Origin: Pleomorphomonas sp.
Lineage (GTDB): Bacteria; Pseudomonadota; Alphaproteobacteria; Rhizobiales; Pleomorphomonadaceae
DNA length: 57,364 bases
Direction: 5' to 3'
Assembly (NCBI GenBank): GCA_029976075.1
Contig: JARKNW010000127.1
Coordinates: 1-57,364 of the forward strand
Below, one piece after another: positions 34,850 to 43,292 of the stretch (position 1 is the stretch's first letter; every line of letters begins with the position of its first letter). The position numbers were made by a program, and so were the translations under genes. Below the pieces are notes generated by a model, which was not told where the DNA came from, did no database searches, and saw only the letters and a program-made list of their open reading frames with translations.

Positions 34850-35584
34850 TTAGTCCTTTTTCATCTTGGATAGGAACTGCCGGATGCGTGGCACAGCGAG
34901 GCCGCCGTCTTCGGCGAAAAATTTCTCCGTCGGCAGGTCGACGATCAGCTCGCCCTGTTCGAGGAAGACGATGCGACTCGAAATGTGGCGGGCAAACTCG
35001 ATCTCATGGGTGACGAACACCATGGTCGTGCCGTCGGCGGCGAGCTCGGCAAGAATGCGCAACACATCACCGGTCATCTCCGGGTCGAGCGCGGAGGTCA
35101 CCTCGTCGAGCAGCAGATAGCGCGGCTGCATGGCAAGCGCCCGGCAGATGCCGACACGCTGGCGTTGACCACCGGAGAGTTGTTGTGGATAGGCGTCGGC
35201 ATGGGCGCCCAGCCCGACCTTGTCGAGCAGGGCATGAGCGCGCGCCTCGGCTTCGGCCCTGGGCAGCTTCAACACTTCGATGGGTGCGAGAGTAATGTTC
35301 CTCAGCGCCGTCATGTGTGGATAGAGGTTGAACAGCTGGAAGACGGTGGCCGATGCGCGGCGGGCGGCAATGAGGCCGGCCTTGGTCGAGACGTCGTTGC
35401 CATCGACGGTGATCTTGCCGCCTGACAGCGCCTCGAGGCCATTGATGCAGCGGATCAGCGTCGACTTGCCGGAGCCGGAGGCGCCGAGGATGGTCACCAC
35501 CTCGCCTGGCTCGACGCGGAGATTGACGCGCTTCAGCACCGCGACGTCTCCGAAGCGCTTCTCGACGTTCTCGGCGACGATCAT
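34850..35584 (-). CDS. Amino-acid-type ABC transporter ATP-binding protein
   Basis: The 244-residue ATPase of the GlnQ/HisP/ArtP group has Walker A GASGSGKSTL, Q-loop FQLFNLYPHM, signature LSGGQRQRVG, Walker B LLLDEVTSALDPE and His switch VTHEIEFA. Note DEVTSALD in place of the more usual DEPTSALD. I chose ATG 35584, which shares its A with the TGA of the upstream permease (TGATG) and is preceded by GGGGAGG; an upstream in-frame ATG would include that ribosome site. Translation is thus coupled to the permease. It should energise the importer described with the neighbouring genes. Confidence 0.92.
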   Translation of the reverse strand: MIVAENVEKRFGDVAVLKRVNLRVEPGEVVTILGASGSGKSTLIRCINGLEALSGGKITVDGNDVSTKAGLIAARRASATVFQLFNLYPHMTALRNITLAPIEVLKLPRAEAEARAHALLDKVGLGAHADAYPQQLSGGQRQRVGICRALAMQPRYLLLDEVTSALDPEMTGDVLRILAELAADGTTMVFVTHEIEFARHISSRIVFLEQGELIVDLPTEKFFAEDGGLAVPRIRQFLSKMKKD

Positions 35585-36255
35585 CAGATGCCTCCCCATT
35601 TGACGGATTTGCGGAGCGCCACCTCGATGCGGCCGCCGGCATGGGCGAGAGCCTTCGCCGCGAGATAATAGATGAGGCCGATCACCGCCCAGACGATGAA
35701 CGGCTGCAACGTCCTGAGGTTCAGGATATTGCCGATCTTGGTCAGATCGAACACGCCGATGACCGAGATGAGCGACGTCACCTGCAACTGGTTGACCAGA
35801 ATGCCGACCAGAGGCCCAACGGCAAAGGCGGCGGCTTGCGGCGCGATGACGAGGCGCAGGATCTGCGACCGGTTAAGGCCGAACACCTTGGCGGCCTCGA
35901 TCTGGTCGCGGTCGACGGACTCGATGCCGGAGCGGAAGACCACGAAGGCGAAGGCTGCGGTGTTGAGGCTGATGGTGAGCGTGGCGGCCTCGACGGGTGT
36001 CATGCGAATATGCAGGAAGGCCGGAATGCCGAAGAAGACCAGGAACAGTTGCACCAGCACTGGCGAGTTCTTGAGCGCCTCGGTGACAAGCACGATCACC
36101 GGCCGACAACCGGGTATCCGATAGTGATGAACGACGGCCAGCAGCAGGCCAATAGCTAGGCCGATCAGCGTCGTGCCGATGAAGAGGGCCAGGGTGACGC
36201 CAAGGCCCTGCAGCAGCAGCACGATGTCATAGGGCGTGAAGTCGGCGTAGCGCAT
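35584..36255 (-). CDS. Amino-acid-type ABC transporter permease (second)
   Basis: The 223-residue membrane protein is of the HisM/GlnP family, with about five hydrophobic segments, including VTLALFIGTTLIGLAIGLLLAVV and FIVWAVIGLIYYLA. The family stretch ALKNSPVLVQLFLVFFGIP is present. The ATPase-docking loop reads QIEAAKVFGLNRSQILRLVIAPQA. Its ATG overlaps the stop of the other permease (TGATG) and its own stop overlaps the ATPase start, so all three are translationally coupled. Together the two permeases form the heteromeric channel. Confidence 0.92.
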   Translation of the reverse strand: MRYADFTPYDIVLLLQGLGVTLALFIGTTLIGLAIGLLLAVVHHYRIPGCRPVIVLVTEALKNSPVLVQLFLVFFGIPAFLHIRMTPVEAATLTISLNTAAFAFVVFRSGIESVDRDQIEAAKVFGLNRSQILRLVIAPQAAAFAVGPLVGILVNQLQVTSLISVIGVFDLTKIGNILNLRTLQPFIVWAVIGLIYYLAAKALAHAGGRIEVALRKSVKWGGI

Positions 36256-36917
36256 CAGCCCCCCATCATGAAGCGGTTGAGGCGACGGTGGATCGCCGAG
36301 ATTGCAAAGGAGAGTAGCGTCGTCAGCGAGGCATAGAGCACCAGAAGCACCGCGTAGACCTCAAAGGGCTTGAAGGTGGTCGCGGCGACGATCTTGGCGG
36401 CGCCGGTCAGCTCGTTGACGGTGATGGTCGACAGAATCGACGAGGTCAGCACGAGGTTGATCAGTACCGAACCCATCGGCCGCACCGAGACGCGCAGGGC
36501 GATCGGCAGCACGATGCGGGTAAAGATCTTGACCCGGCTGAGCCCCGATACCTTGGCGGCGTCGATCACGCCGGGATCGATGGTCAGGATACCCGACAGG
36601 ATCACATCCGAGACGAAGGCGCCGCCGGCGATCGACATGGCGATGACGCCGGTCTCGAAGGCACCGATGTAGATGCCGAGTTCCGGCAGGCCATAGAAGA
36701 AGAAGAACAGCTGGACGAGGAAGGGCACGTTGCGGAACACGTCGCCGTAGACATTGGCGATACCGCGCACCAGCTTGCTGCCCGATGAGCGCATCGAGGC
36801 GGTCAGCGCACCCAGCACCACCGCGCCGGCAATGGCGAGCAGGCAAGCGGCGACCGTCAGGGCAAAGCCCTGCAACAGGAAACCGATATAGGGTTCGATC
36901 ACCCTCCAGAAACGCAC
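36255..36917 (-). CDS. Amino-acid-type ABC transporter permease (first), GTG start
   Basis: The 220-residue permease of the same family as its neighbour has FRNVPFLVQLFFFFYGLPELG and the docking loop DAAKVSGLSRVKIFTRIVLPIALR, plus about five membrane segments. The best start is GTG 36917, with GGGGAA about 6 bp upstream. It is the first gene of the five-gene operon. A LacI-type operator (36942-36957) lies 25 bp before the start, so repression by a LacI protein, probably the one at 32012-33004, is likely. Confidence 0.9.
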   Translation of the reverse strand: MRFWRVIEPYIGFLLQGFALTVAACLLAIAGAVVLGALTASMRSSGSKLVRGIANVYGDVFRNVPFLVQLFFFFYGLPELGIYIGAFETGVIAMSIAGGAFVSDVILSGILTIDPGVIDAAKVSGLSRVKIFTRIVLPIALRVSVRPMGSVLINLVLTSSILSTITVNELTGAAKIVAATTFKPFEVYAVLLVLYASLTTLLSFAISAIHRRLNRFMMGG

Positions 36918-36941
36918 CGATGTTCCCCGCCATTTTTTGTT

Positions 36942-36957
36942 GTGAAAGCGGTTTCAC
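36942..36957 (-). promoter_or_regulatory. LacI-family operator before the glycosylasparaginase ABC operon
   Basis: GTGAAAGCGGTTTCAC has perfect GTGAAA/TTTCAC arms and fits the LacI/GalR/PurR-type pattern TGAAA-N-CG-N-TTTCA with a central CG. Flanking T- and A-rich bases are typical of a promoter. Its place 25 bp before the GTG start suggests overlap with the transcription start. Confidence 0.8.
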
Positions 36958-37182
36958 TTTTTTGTAGGGACCACAACGGGCTCTGTCAAGCAAGGAGCGG
37001 CTGTTTCCTGCGGACACCATCCGGCGGTCTTCGTGCAGTAATCATCACCCTTCGTTGGAGCTGTCGGGTGGGCAGTCCTCCGGTCTTTTAGGCTGTGCCT
37101 TAGAAACTGTACTGTTAGGACTAGAGTTTAGGGCTTTGGAATCGCTTCACTGGGGGCAGGCGGTGAAGGGGTGAAGGGACGG

Positions 37183-37347
37183 CTAGCAACAATGCCACAG
37201 GTCGGGGCACCAGTACGTCCAAACATACTGGTAACCGGCCAACCAGTCTGTCCCGTAAAGGATCGTAAGCACCAAGGCTGCTCCGATAAGGCCTGACAGA
37301 ACGGCCACAACGATGATCTGGAACATCGCTGGACTGATGGAAGTCAT
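37183..37347 (-). CDS. Small single-pass membrane protein at the 3' end of the RND operon
   Basis: The 54-residue ORF starts at ATG 37347, 24 bp after the RND pump stop and in the same direction, with AGGGAT about 8 bp upstream. The start is MTSISPAMF, followed by one strong transmembrane helix (FQIIVVAVLSGLIGAALVL, about residues 9-27) and an aromatic/cysteine-rich end (WTYWCPDLWHCC). I recognise no family. Position, length and topology recall AcrZ, a 49-residue single-helix partner of AcrB, but there is no claim of homology. A chance ORF is possible; the clean start, hydrophobic core and placement argue for a gene. Confidence 0.55.
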   Translation of the reverse strand: MTSISPAMFQIIVVAVLSGLIGAALVLTILYGTDWLAGYQYVWTYWCPDLWHCC

Positions 37348-37371
37348 CGTTGAGATCCCTGTGTACAGCCC

Positions 37372-40300
37372 TCAGAGCGTTGCAGGTTTTGGTACCTCCT
37401 CATGTGCGCTACGAGGTCGGTCGGATTTGGCAATCAGCACATAGGCAGTAGGCACCACGAACAACGTGAACAGTGTGCCGATCGTCAGACCACTGGCGAT
37501 CACCAACCCCATGTTGAAACGAGAGGCTGCGCCGGCTCCGGAGGACAAGATCAATGGCACGACGCCGAGCACCATGGCCGCGGTGGTCATCAGGATCGGC
37601 CGAAGCCGGATCTCCGCCGCCTCAACGATGGCCACGCGCTTGGACTTACCCGCTGCGCGGTGTTCGTTGGCGACCTCCAGCATCAGGATACCGTGCTTGC
37701 TGATCAGTCCCATCAGGGTCACCAGTCCGACCTGGGTGTAGATGTTGATGCTGGCACCCCCAACGCCGACACTAATGAAGATCAGCGCACCACAAAGCGA
37801 CATGGGGATCGAAACCAGGATCACCAGCGGGTCCCGGAAGCTGTTGAACAGTGCGGATAGCGACAGGAAGATGATGATCACTGCGAAGGCGAACGTCGTG
37901 ACAAAGCCGCCCGACTCATTGATCTGCTGCCGCGATTGTCCACCATAATCAACTGAATAGCCCGGAGGCAGCGTCTTGGCGGCGAGGTCCTGCAATGTCT
38001 TGAGCGCCTCGCCCATGGCAACCCCCGGCATCGCGACGCCGGAGATGGTGGCGGCGTTGACCTGCTGGAAATGGTTGAGCGACTGCGGCGTGGCGACGGT
38101 CTCCACGTGCGCGACGGTCGACAGGGGGATGCTCTGTCCGTCGCCGGTCTTGATATGGTAGTTGAGCACGTCGTTCACGTTCAGGCGCGACATCTGCTGC
38201 ACCTGGGGAATGACCTTGTAGGATCTCCCGTCGAGACTGAAGTAACCGGTGTTGTTGCCTCCGAGCATGGTGGCTAGGCTTCCGCCGATCTCCGACATAT
38301 TCAGGCCCATCTGGGCGACCTTTTCACGATCGAACACGATCCGAGCCTGTGGCTGGTCGAACTTGAGGTCGGTATCGAGAAAGATGAACCGGCCGGTCTT
38401 CAGGGCATCGGCGATAAACTGGTTTGAGACGTCGTTGAGATCCTTGAACTCCTTGGTGGTCGAAATCACGAACTGGATGGGAAGGCCGTTGCTGCCGGGC
38501 AGAGGCGCCGGCTGGAAGGCCACGGTCTTGACGCCCGCGATCCCGTTGAGTTCCTGCTGCGCTGCGGGCTGCAGCGTCTTGGTCGTGGCCGATCGTTCGT
38601 CCCAGGGCTTGAGGACCCAGCCGGCGATGGACTGGGCTGGCGTTTCGATCTGGAAAACCAAATCGGTTTCAGGGTGCTTCGACAGGATCTGATAGGCCTG
38701 CTCGGAATAGAATTGCCGTTGCTTCAGCGTCGCGGTCGGGGACGCTGTCGTCAACGTCATGATCACACCTTGATCCTCCTCGGGAGCAAGCTCGCTGGTC
38801 GAAGACGTATAGAGCCAATAGATACTGCTGAGGACGATGGCTCCGAAGACGACGACCACCGGGACGGAATTGAGGGTGCCTTCAAGCAGCCTGCGATAGC
38901 CGCGGCTCAGCCGTTCCATGCTCCGATCGATCAGGTGCACGAAGCGGGCCTCGAGCGTCGAGCTGTCACGGGGAATGTGGCGCAGGAGATAGGCGCAGTT
39001 CATCGGCGACAGCGTCAGTGCGATCACCGCCGAGACGGTCACGGCGCTGGCGAGGGTGAAGGCGAACTCGGTGAAGAGAGCCCCGGTCAGCCCTCCCTGG
39101 AAGCCGACGGGAACGTAGACCGCGATGAGCACAATGGTCATAGCTATGATAGGACTGGCCAGAGACCGTGCTGCCGCCAATGCCGCGTCGAACGGTTTCA
39201 TGCCCTCTTCCATGTGGCGGTTGACGCCCTCGACCACGATGATTGCGTCGTCGACGACAAGGCCGATGGCGAGAACCAGCGCCAACAATGTTAGAAGGTT
39301 GATGGAAAATCCCATCATCAGCATCAGCCCGAAGGTGCCGATCAGCGACAGTGGGATCGCCACGATGGGAATGAGAACCGAGCGCCAGGACCCGAGAAAG
39401 AGAAAGACCACCACGGTCACGATCAGGCCGGCCTCGAAAAGCGTATGCACCACCTCACTGATCGAGCTGTTCACGAAATCGGTGGAATCGTAGATGATCT
39501 GCCCGGTTATGCCCGTTGGCAGTTGCGCCGTAATATCGGGTAGAACGGCCTTGACCCCGTTGATCGTGTCGAGAAGGTTGGCGCTTGGTGCGACCTGGAT
39601 GCCGATGCCGACAGCCGGTCTATTGTTGAAGCTGATGCTCGAATCGTAATCGTCATTTCCGAGCGTCACATTGGCCACGTCGCTAAGTCGGATGATGGCG
39701 CCGTCACTCTCCTTGACGATCAGGTTTCTGTACTCGTCAAGCGAGTGCAGGTTGGTGGAAGAACTCAGATTAATCTGGACCAACTGGCCCTTCGTCGTGC
39801 CGAGGCCGGAAATATAGTCATTGCTCGTGAGGGCTTTCGATACGTCTGTTGCGCTCAGCCCATAAGCGGCGAGCTTGATGGGATCGAGCCAGGCCCTGAG
39901 CGCGAACTTCTTGCCGCCGATCACTTCGGCAGTCTGTACGCCCGGCACCGCCTGCAGGCGCGGCTGCACGACGCGCGTGAGATAGTCGGTCACCTGGTTG
40001 GCGTTCAGTTCCGTGCTGGCGAAGCCGATGTACATCGAGTCGATTGTCTGGCCGACCTTCAGCGACAAGGTTGGTTGTTCGGCACCTGACGGAAGCTGGT
40101 TCAACACCGAGTTTACCTTGGTGTTGATTTCGGTCAGGGCCTTTCCGGAGTCGTAGTTGAGACGAAGGTTGACGGTGATCGTGCTGACGCCGGTCTGGCT
40201 GGTCGACGTCATGTAGTCGATGCCGTTGGCCTGCGCGATCGCGTTTTCGAGCGGCGTCGTGATGAAGCCGGCAATGATATCGGAGTCCGCGCCGGCATAG

Positions 40301-40452
40301 GCCGTCGAGACCGTTATGATCGCGTTCTGGGTCTGCGGATACTGCAGAATAGGAAGCGAGTTTATCGACCGCAAACCAAGCACCAGGATCAGCGCGCTGA
40401 CCACCAAGGCAAGGACGGGCCGACGTACGAAGATGTCGGTAAAGCTCTTCAT
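37372..40452 (-). CDS. RND (HAE1) multidrug efflux pump, inner-membrane subunit
   Basis: The 1026-residue proton-driven transporter has the AcrB/MexB/MdtBC architecture: two sets of membrane helices (opening FVRRPVLALVVSALILVLGL) and two large periplasmic loops. The proton-relay helix contains VLAIGLVVDDAIIVVEGVNRHM, with the two aspartates of the family. Other landmarks are PLENAIAQANGIDYMTSTS and GLISKHGILMLEVANEHR. It expels drugs or other amphiphiles through the fusion protein and NodT-like outer-membrane channel encoded just upstream. The start is 9 bp after the fusion-protein stop, with AGGACG upstream. The substrate cannot be predicted. A TetR gene is divergent from the operon. Confidence 0.94.
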   Translation of the reverse strand: MKSFTDIFVRRPVLALVVSALILVLGLRSINSLPILQYPQTQNAIITVSTAYAGADSDIIAGFITTPLENAIAQANGIDYMTSTSQTGVSTITVNLRLNYDSGKALTEINTKVNSVLNQLPSGAEQPTLSLKVGQTIDSMYIGFASTELNANQVTDYLTRVVQPRLQAVPGVQTAEVIGGKKFALRAWLDPIKLAAYGLSATDVSKALTSNDYISGLGTTKGQLVQINLSSSTNLHSLDEYRNLIVKESDGAIIRLSDVANVTLGNDDYDSSISFNNRPAVGIGIQVAPSANLLDTINGVKAVLPDITAQLPTGITGQIIYDSTDFVNSSISEVVHTLFEAGLIVTVVVFLFLGSWRSVLIPIVAIPLSLIGTFGLMLMMGFSINLLTLLALVLAIGLVVDDAIIVVEGVNRHMEEGMKPFDAALAAARSLASPIIAMTIVLIAVYVPVGFQGGLTGALFTEFAFTLASAVTVSAVIALTLSPMNCAYLLRHIPRDSSTLEARFVHLIDRSMERLSRGYRRLLEGTLNSVPVVVVFGAIVLSSIYWLYTSSTSELAPEEDQGVIMTLTTASPTATLKQRQFYSEQAYQILSKHPETDLVFQIETPAQSIAGWVLKPWDERSATTKTLQPAAQQELNGIAGVKTVAFQPAPLPGSNGLPIQFVISTTKEFKDLNDVSNQFIADALKTGRFIFLDTDLKFDQPQARIVFDREKVAQMGLNMSEIGGSLATMLGGNNTGYFSLDGRSYKVIPQVQQMSRLNVNDVLNYHIKTGDGQSIPLSTVAHVETVATPQSLNHFQQVNAATISGVAMPGVAMGEALKTLQDLAAKTLPPGYSVDYGGQSRQQINESGGFVTTFAFAVIIIFLSLSALFNSFRDPLVILVSIPMSLCGALIFISVGVGGASINIYTQVGLVTLMGLISKHGILMLEVANEHRAAGKSKRVAIVEAAEIRLRPILMTTAAMVLGVVPLILSSGAGAASRFNMGLVIASGLTIGTLFTLFVVPTAYVLIAKSDRPRSAHEEVPKPATL

Positions 40453-40461
40453 GGCAGCGTC

Positions 40462-41583
40462 CTATTGGTCAGTGACGATGGGGGTGTCTTGGGACACCGG
40501 CACGTGGCTGTTGTCCACCACGACAGGGGTGCTGTTACGCAGCTTGATCTGACCGGCCACGACGACTTCGTCGCCGGGTTCGATCCCGTCCGTGATGGCG
40601 ACGTTGTCGCCGCGAACGTTTCCTGTTTTGACGAAGGTTTGGCGGACGGCTCGCTGCTTCTGCCCGTCTTTGGGCTGGTCGACGATGAAGGCGACGCTGC
40701 CATAGGGGTTATAGACGATGGCAGTCTGCGGCAGGGTCACCAGCGCTTGACTAGAGCCGGTAGCGATTTCCACGCGACCGAACATGCCCGGCAATAACAA
40801 TCCATCCGTATTGCTCATCGTTGCGCGCACCTGGACATTGCGCGATGAGCTGTCAACTTTCGGGTTGATGGCCGACACCTGCCCGACAAAGGTCTTTCCG
40901 GGATAGGCGTCGACGGTCATGGATATTGCCTGCCCAGTCTTCAGCTGGCTGATGGTCTGCTGCGGCAGGTACATGTCGACATAGAGCAGATCAAGCGACT
41001 GAAGGGTGACGATCGTCGTCCCGGCAGTCAGATATTGGCCCAGATCGACCGAACGAATTCCGAGGCGACCAGCAAATGGTGCTCGCAGCGTTTTCTGATC
41101 GATGATTGCCTGCTGCTGTTCGACGAGCGCCTGGGCATTCTTCAGGTTGGCCTCGTCGGTGTCGACGGTGGCTTGGCTGACCGCGTTGATCTTCAGCTGT
41201 TCCCGATCACGTTTGAACGTGATGCGGTAGTTCTCGGTGGTCGCTTGTAGGGATGCCAGCTTGGCAACGTCCTCATTGGCGATGAGTTTCAGCAGGGTTT
41301 GACCGGCCGTCACCGTATCGCCGGACTTGAAACTGATCTCGTCGACAATTCCCGATGCCTGCAAGGCGAGATCGGCGCCATTTGCCGCCTTGATGGTTCC
41401 GACTGCTTCGATCTTGTCCTGCCAGTCCGTTACGCTGGCCACGGCGGTGGAAACGGTTTGCGGCGGGTTGGAGATGCTGGCCATGACCTGCTGGATCATT
41501 CCGGCTTTGAAGACCTGAAACCCATAGAGGCCGCCCAGCACCGTGCCGGTCGCGAGCAACATGATGGTCATGCGCTTGATCAT
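40462..41583 (-). CDS. RND efflux periplasmic adaptor (membrane fusion protein)
   Basis: The 373-residue HlyD/AcrA-type adaptor begins with an N-terminal membrane anchor (MTIMLLATGTVLGGLYGF) rather than a lipobox. The lipoyl/barrel-sandwich half motif GADLALQASGIVDEISFKSGDTVTAG appears near 70-95. A coiled-coil hairpin follows (about 105-165), then the mate half-lipoyl LRAPFAGRLGIRSVDLGQYL and a beta-barrel domain. It bridges pump and outer-membrane channel. Its ATG overlaps the channel gene's stop (ATGA), so the two are translationally coupled. Confidence 0.93.
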   Translation of the reverse strand: MIKRMTIMLLATGTVLGGLYGFQVFKAGMIQQVMASISNPPQTVSTAVASVTDWQDKIEAVGTIKAANGADLALQASGIVDEISFKSGDTVTAGQTLLKLIANEDVAKLASLQATTENYRITFKRDREQLKINAVSQATVDTDEANLKNAQALVEQQQAIIDQKTLRAPFAGRLGIRSVDLGQYLTAGTTIVTLQSLDLLYVDMYLPQQTISQLKTGQAISMTVDAYPGKTFVGQVSAINPKVDSSSRNVQVRATMSNTDGLLLPGMFGRVEIATGSSQALVTLPQTAIVYNPYGSVAFIVDQPKDGQKQRAVRQTFVKTGNVRGDNVAITDGIEPGDEVVVAGQIKLRNSTPVVVDNSHVPVSQDTPIVTDQ

Positions 41584-43178
41584 GGCGCCTGTTCCTTCTG
41601 GTTCTGAGCAGTGTTTGCGGTTTGGACGGTGGCAACGGCGTCGGGGCCGGCGAAGTAGCCGGGGTTGGTGCGCGGTCGCGACGTGTCTGCCTGGTCGTTA
41701 CGGTTCCACCAGCCTCCGCCCAGGGCCTGATAAAGGGCGACGGTGTCGGTGTATCGGGTCGCCTGAGCCTTGACCCTGGCGATGACGGCGTTTTGGTAGG
41801 TCTGCTGAGCGTTGGAGACGGTGGGGTAGTCGACGGCCCCGGTCTTGTACTGCTCTTGCGCCATGGCCAGGCTTTTTCGGGCCGCTCTTTCGGACGCCGA
41901 TTGGGCTTGCAATGTCTTGGCGTCGAACTGGATGGCCCGGAGAGAGTTGGCGACGTCTTCGAACGCGGAGTTTACCGCGCTCTTGTAGAGAGCAAGGCTC
42001 TGTTCGTATTGGGCGACCGCAGCTTCCTTCTGATGGAACAGGCTACCACCATCCAGCAGCTTCTGGCTCACACTGGCAGCAACGCTCCAACCTAGAGCAT
42101 CGCTGGAAAACAGGGAGCTGCTTTTCAGTGCGCTCGTGCTGCCGCCGGCGCTAAGGGTGATCTGCGGCAAGAGGTTTGCGACCGATACGCCGACGCTTGC
42201 CGTGGCTTCATGTAGCGAAGCCTCGGCGGCTCTTATGTCGGGGCGCTGGCGAACCAGATTCGAAGGCAGGCTGACCGGCAGTGATTGCGGTAACTTCAGC
42301 GACGACAGCTCGACGCTCTCGCTGCGGTCTTGACTGGGTAGGCGCCCCAAGTACGCCATGAGGGCATTGCGCTGCTGCGCCAATTCCTTTTGTAGCGGCG
42401 GCAGGCTTGCCTCGGTTTGCGCCAGGGTGGACTGCTGTGCCAGGACGTCGGAGTTGGGGATGGCTCCAAGTTCGAATTGCCGTTGAATGCGCGTCAGTTG
42501 GTCGCTTTGCAGACGAATGATGTCTTCGGTGGCCTTGATTTGCGCCTTGAGCGAAGCCTCTGCTAGCGCTGCGTTCACCACATTGGCGGTAAGCGCCAGA
42601 TAGGTCGCCTCAAGTTCGAATTGCTGATAGTCAGCCGCCGCCCACTTGGCTTCGACCTGTCGCCGCTCACCGCCGAACAGATCCAAGGCATAGGATACGC
42701 TGACCGACGCGTTGTAGAGATTGTAGACCGAGGGCGGCGTGATGCCGCTTGCGGCGTTGCCTTCTCGCGTGGCGGAGTTGCTTGTGGAAACTTGCGGGAA
42801 GAGGCCCCCCTGTTCTGACAGTGCTTTCTCGCGAGCGGCGCGCAGGGCATATTGTGCGGCTGCCACGTCTGGATGGTTGTGGATCGCCTCTTCAACAAAG
42901 GCATTGATCTGCTTTGATCCGAACAGTGTCCACCAGGCGGCATCGACGTCGCGACCATAGATGAACTGTTGGGACTGCCCGCCAGCTATGCCGCTAACGG
43001 CAGTGGTGGCGACTAGTTTGTCAGCCGTATAGCCCAAAGCTTGAGGTGCAGGCGGTACGGCGAAGTCTGGGCCCATTGTGCAGCCGGCCAGCAGCAATGC
43101 CGTCGTCCAGCCGAAGAGACATCCCGGCTCAGGCCTGGATTTTCCCAATTTTTCAAGCAGAGGCATCGGCCCGTCCAT
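41580..43178 (-). CDS. NodT-family outer-membrane efflux lipoprotein
   Basis: The 532-residue TolC-like channel has a lipoprotein signal with lipobox LLAGC (the cysteine near residue 33), then CTMGPDFAVPPAP typical of NodT/OprM proteins. Two OEP repeats follow, with long helices (AALYALRAAREKALSEQGG-like near 105-125; RAARKSLAMAQEQYKTGAVDYPTVSNAQQTY region near 455-485). The C-terminus has QALGGGWW, a family hallmark. It is the first gene of the efflux operon. Start choice between ATG 43178 and one four codons later is open, since neither has a strong ribosome site. The dyad at 43196-43208 is 17 bp upstream. Confidence 0.92.
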   Translation of the reverse strand: MDGPMPLLEKLGKSRPEPGCLFGWTTALLLAGCTMGPDFAVPPAPQALGYTADKLVATTAVSGIAGGQSQQFIYGRDVDAAWWTLFGSKQINAFVEEAIHNHPDVAAAQYALRAAREKALSEQGGLFPQVSTSNSATREGNAASGITPPSVYNLYNASVSVSYALDLFGGERRQVEAKWAAADYQQFELEATYLALTANVVNAALAEASLKAQIKATEDIIRLQSDQLTRIQRQFELGAIPNSDVLAQQSTLAQTEASLPPLQKELAQQRNALMAYLGRLPSQDRSESVELSSLKLPQSLPVSLPSNLVRQRPDIRAAEASLHEATASVGVSVANLLPQITLSAGGSTSALKSSSLFSSDALGWSVAASVSQKLLDGGSLFHQKEAAVAQYEQSLALYKSAVNSAFEDVANSLRAIQFDAKTLQAQSASERAARKSLAMAQEQYKTGAVDYPTVSNAQQTYQNAVIARVKAQATRYTDTVALYQALGGGWWNRNDQADTSRPRTNPGYFAGPDAVATVQTANTAQNQKEQAP

Positions 43179-43195
43179 GAGTTATCAATTCTATT

Positions 43196-43208
43196 CTGAA
43201 CCGTTCAG
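43196..43208. promoter_or_regulatory. Candidate TetR operator CTGAA-CCG-TTCAG
   Basis: This 13-bp dyad with 5-bp arms lies 17 bp before the efflux operon, inside the 114-bp divergent gap shared with the TetR gene. The place suits repression of the pump; the sequence resembles AcrR-like half sites only loosely. Confidence 0.45.
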
Positions 43209-43253
43209 TTTAGTTTCGTGCAATTTGACAATGTCTCCAAAGGGAGTCAATGG

Positions 43254-43272
43254 AAACTAGACGGTATAGTTT
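43254..43272. promoter_or_regulatory. Candidate second TetR operator AAACTA-N7-TAGTTT
   Basis: Perfect 6-bp arms at 43254-43259 and 43267-43272 form a 19-bp dyad, 20 bp before the TetR start. The arm TAGTTT also appears nearby in CAGTTTAGTTTCG (43206-43218). It is a candidate for autoregulation. Confidence 0.4.
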
Positions 43273-43292
43273 TCAAAATGGAGTGAAGACCG

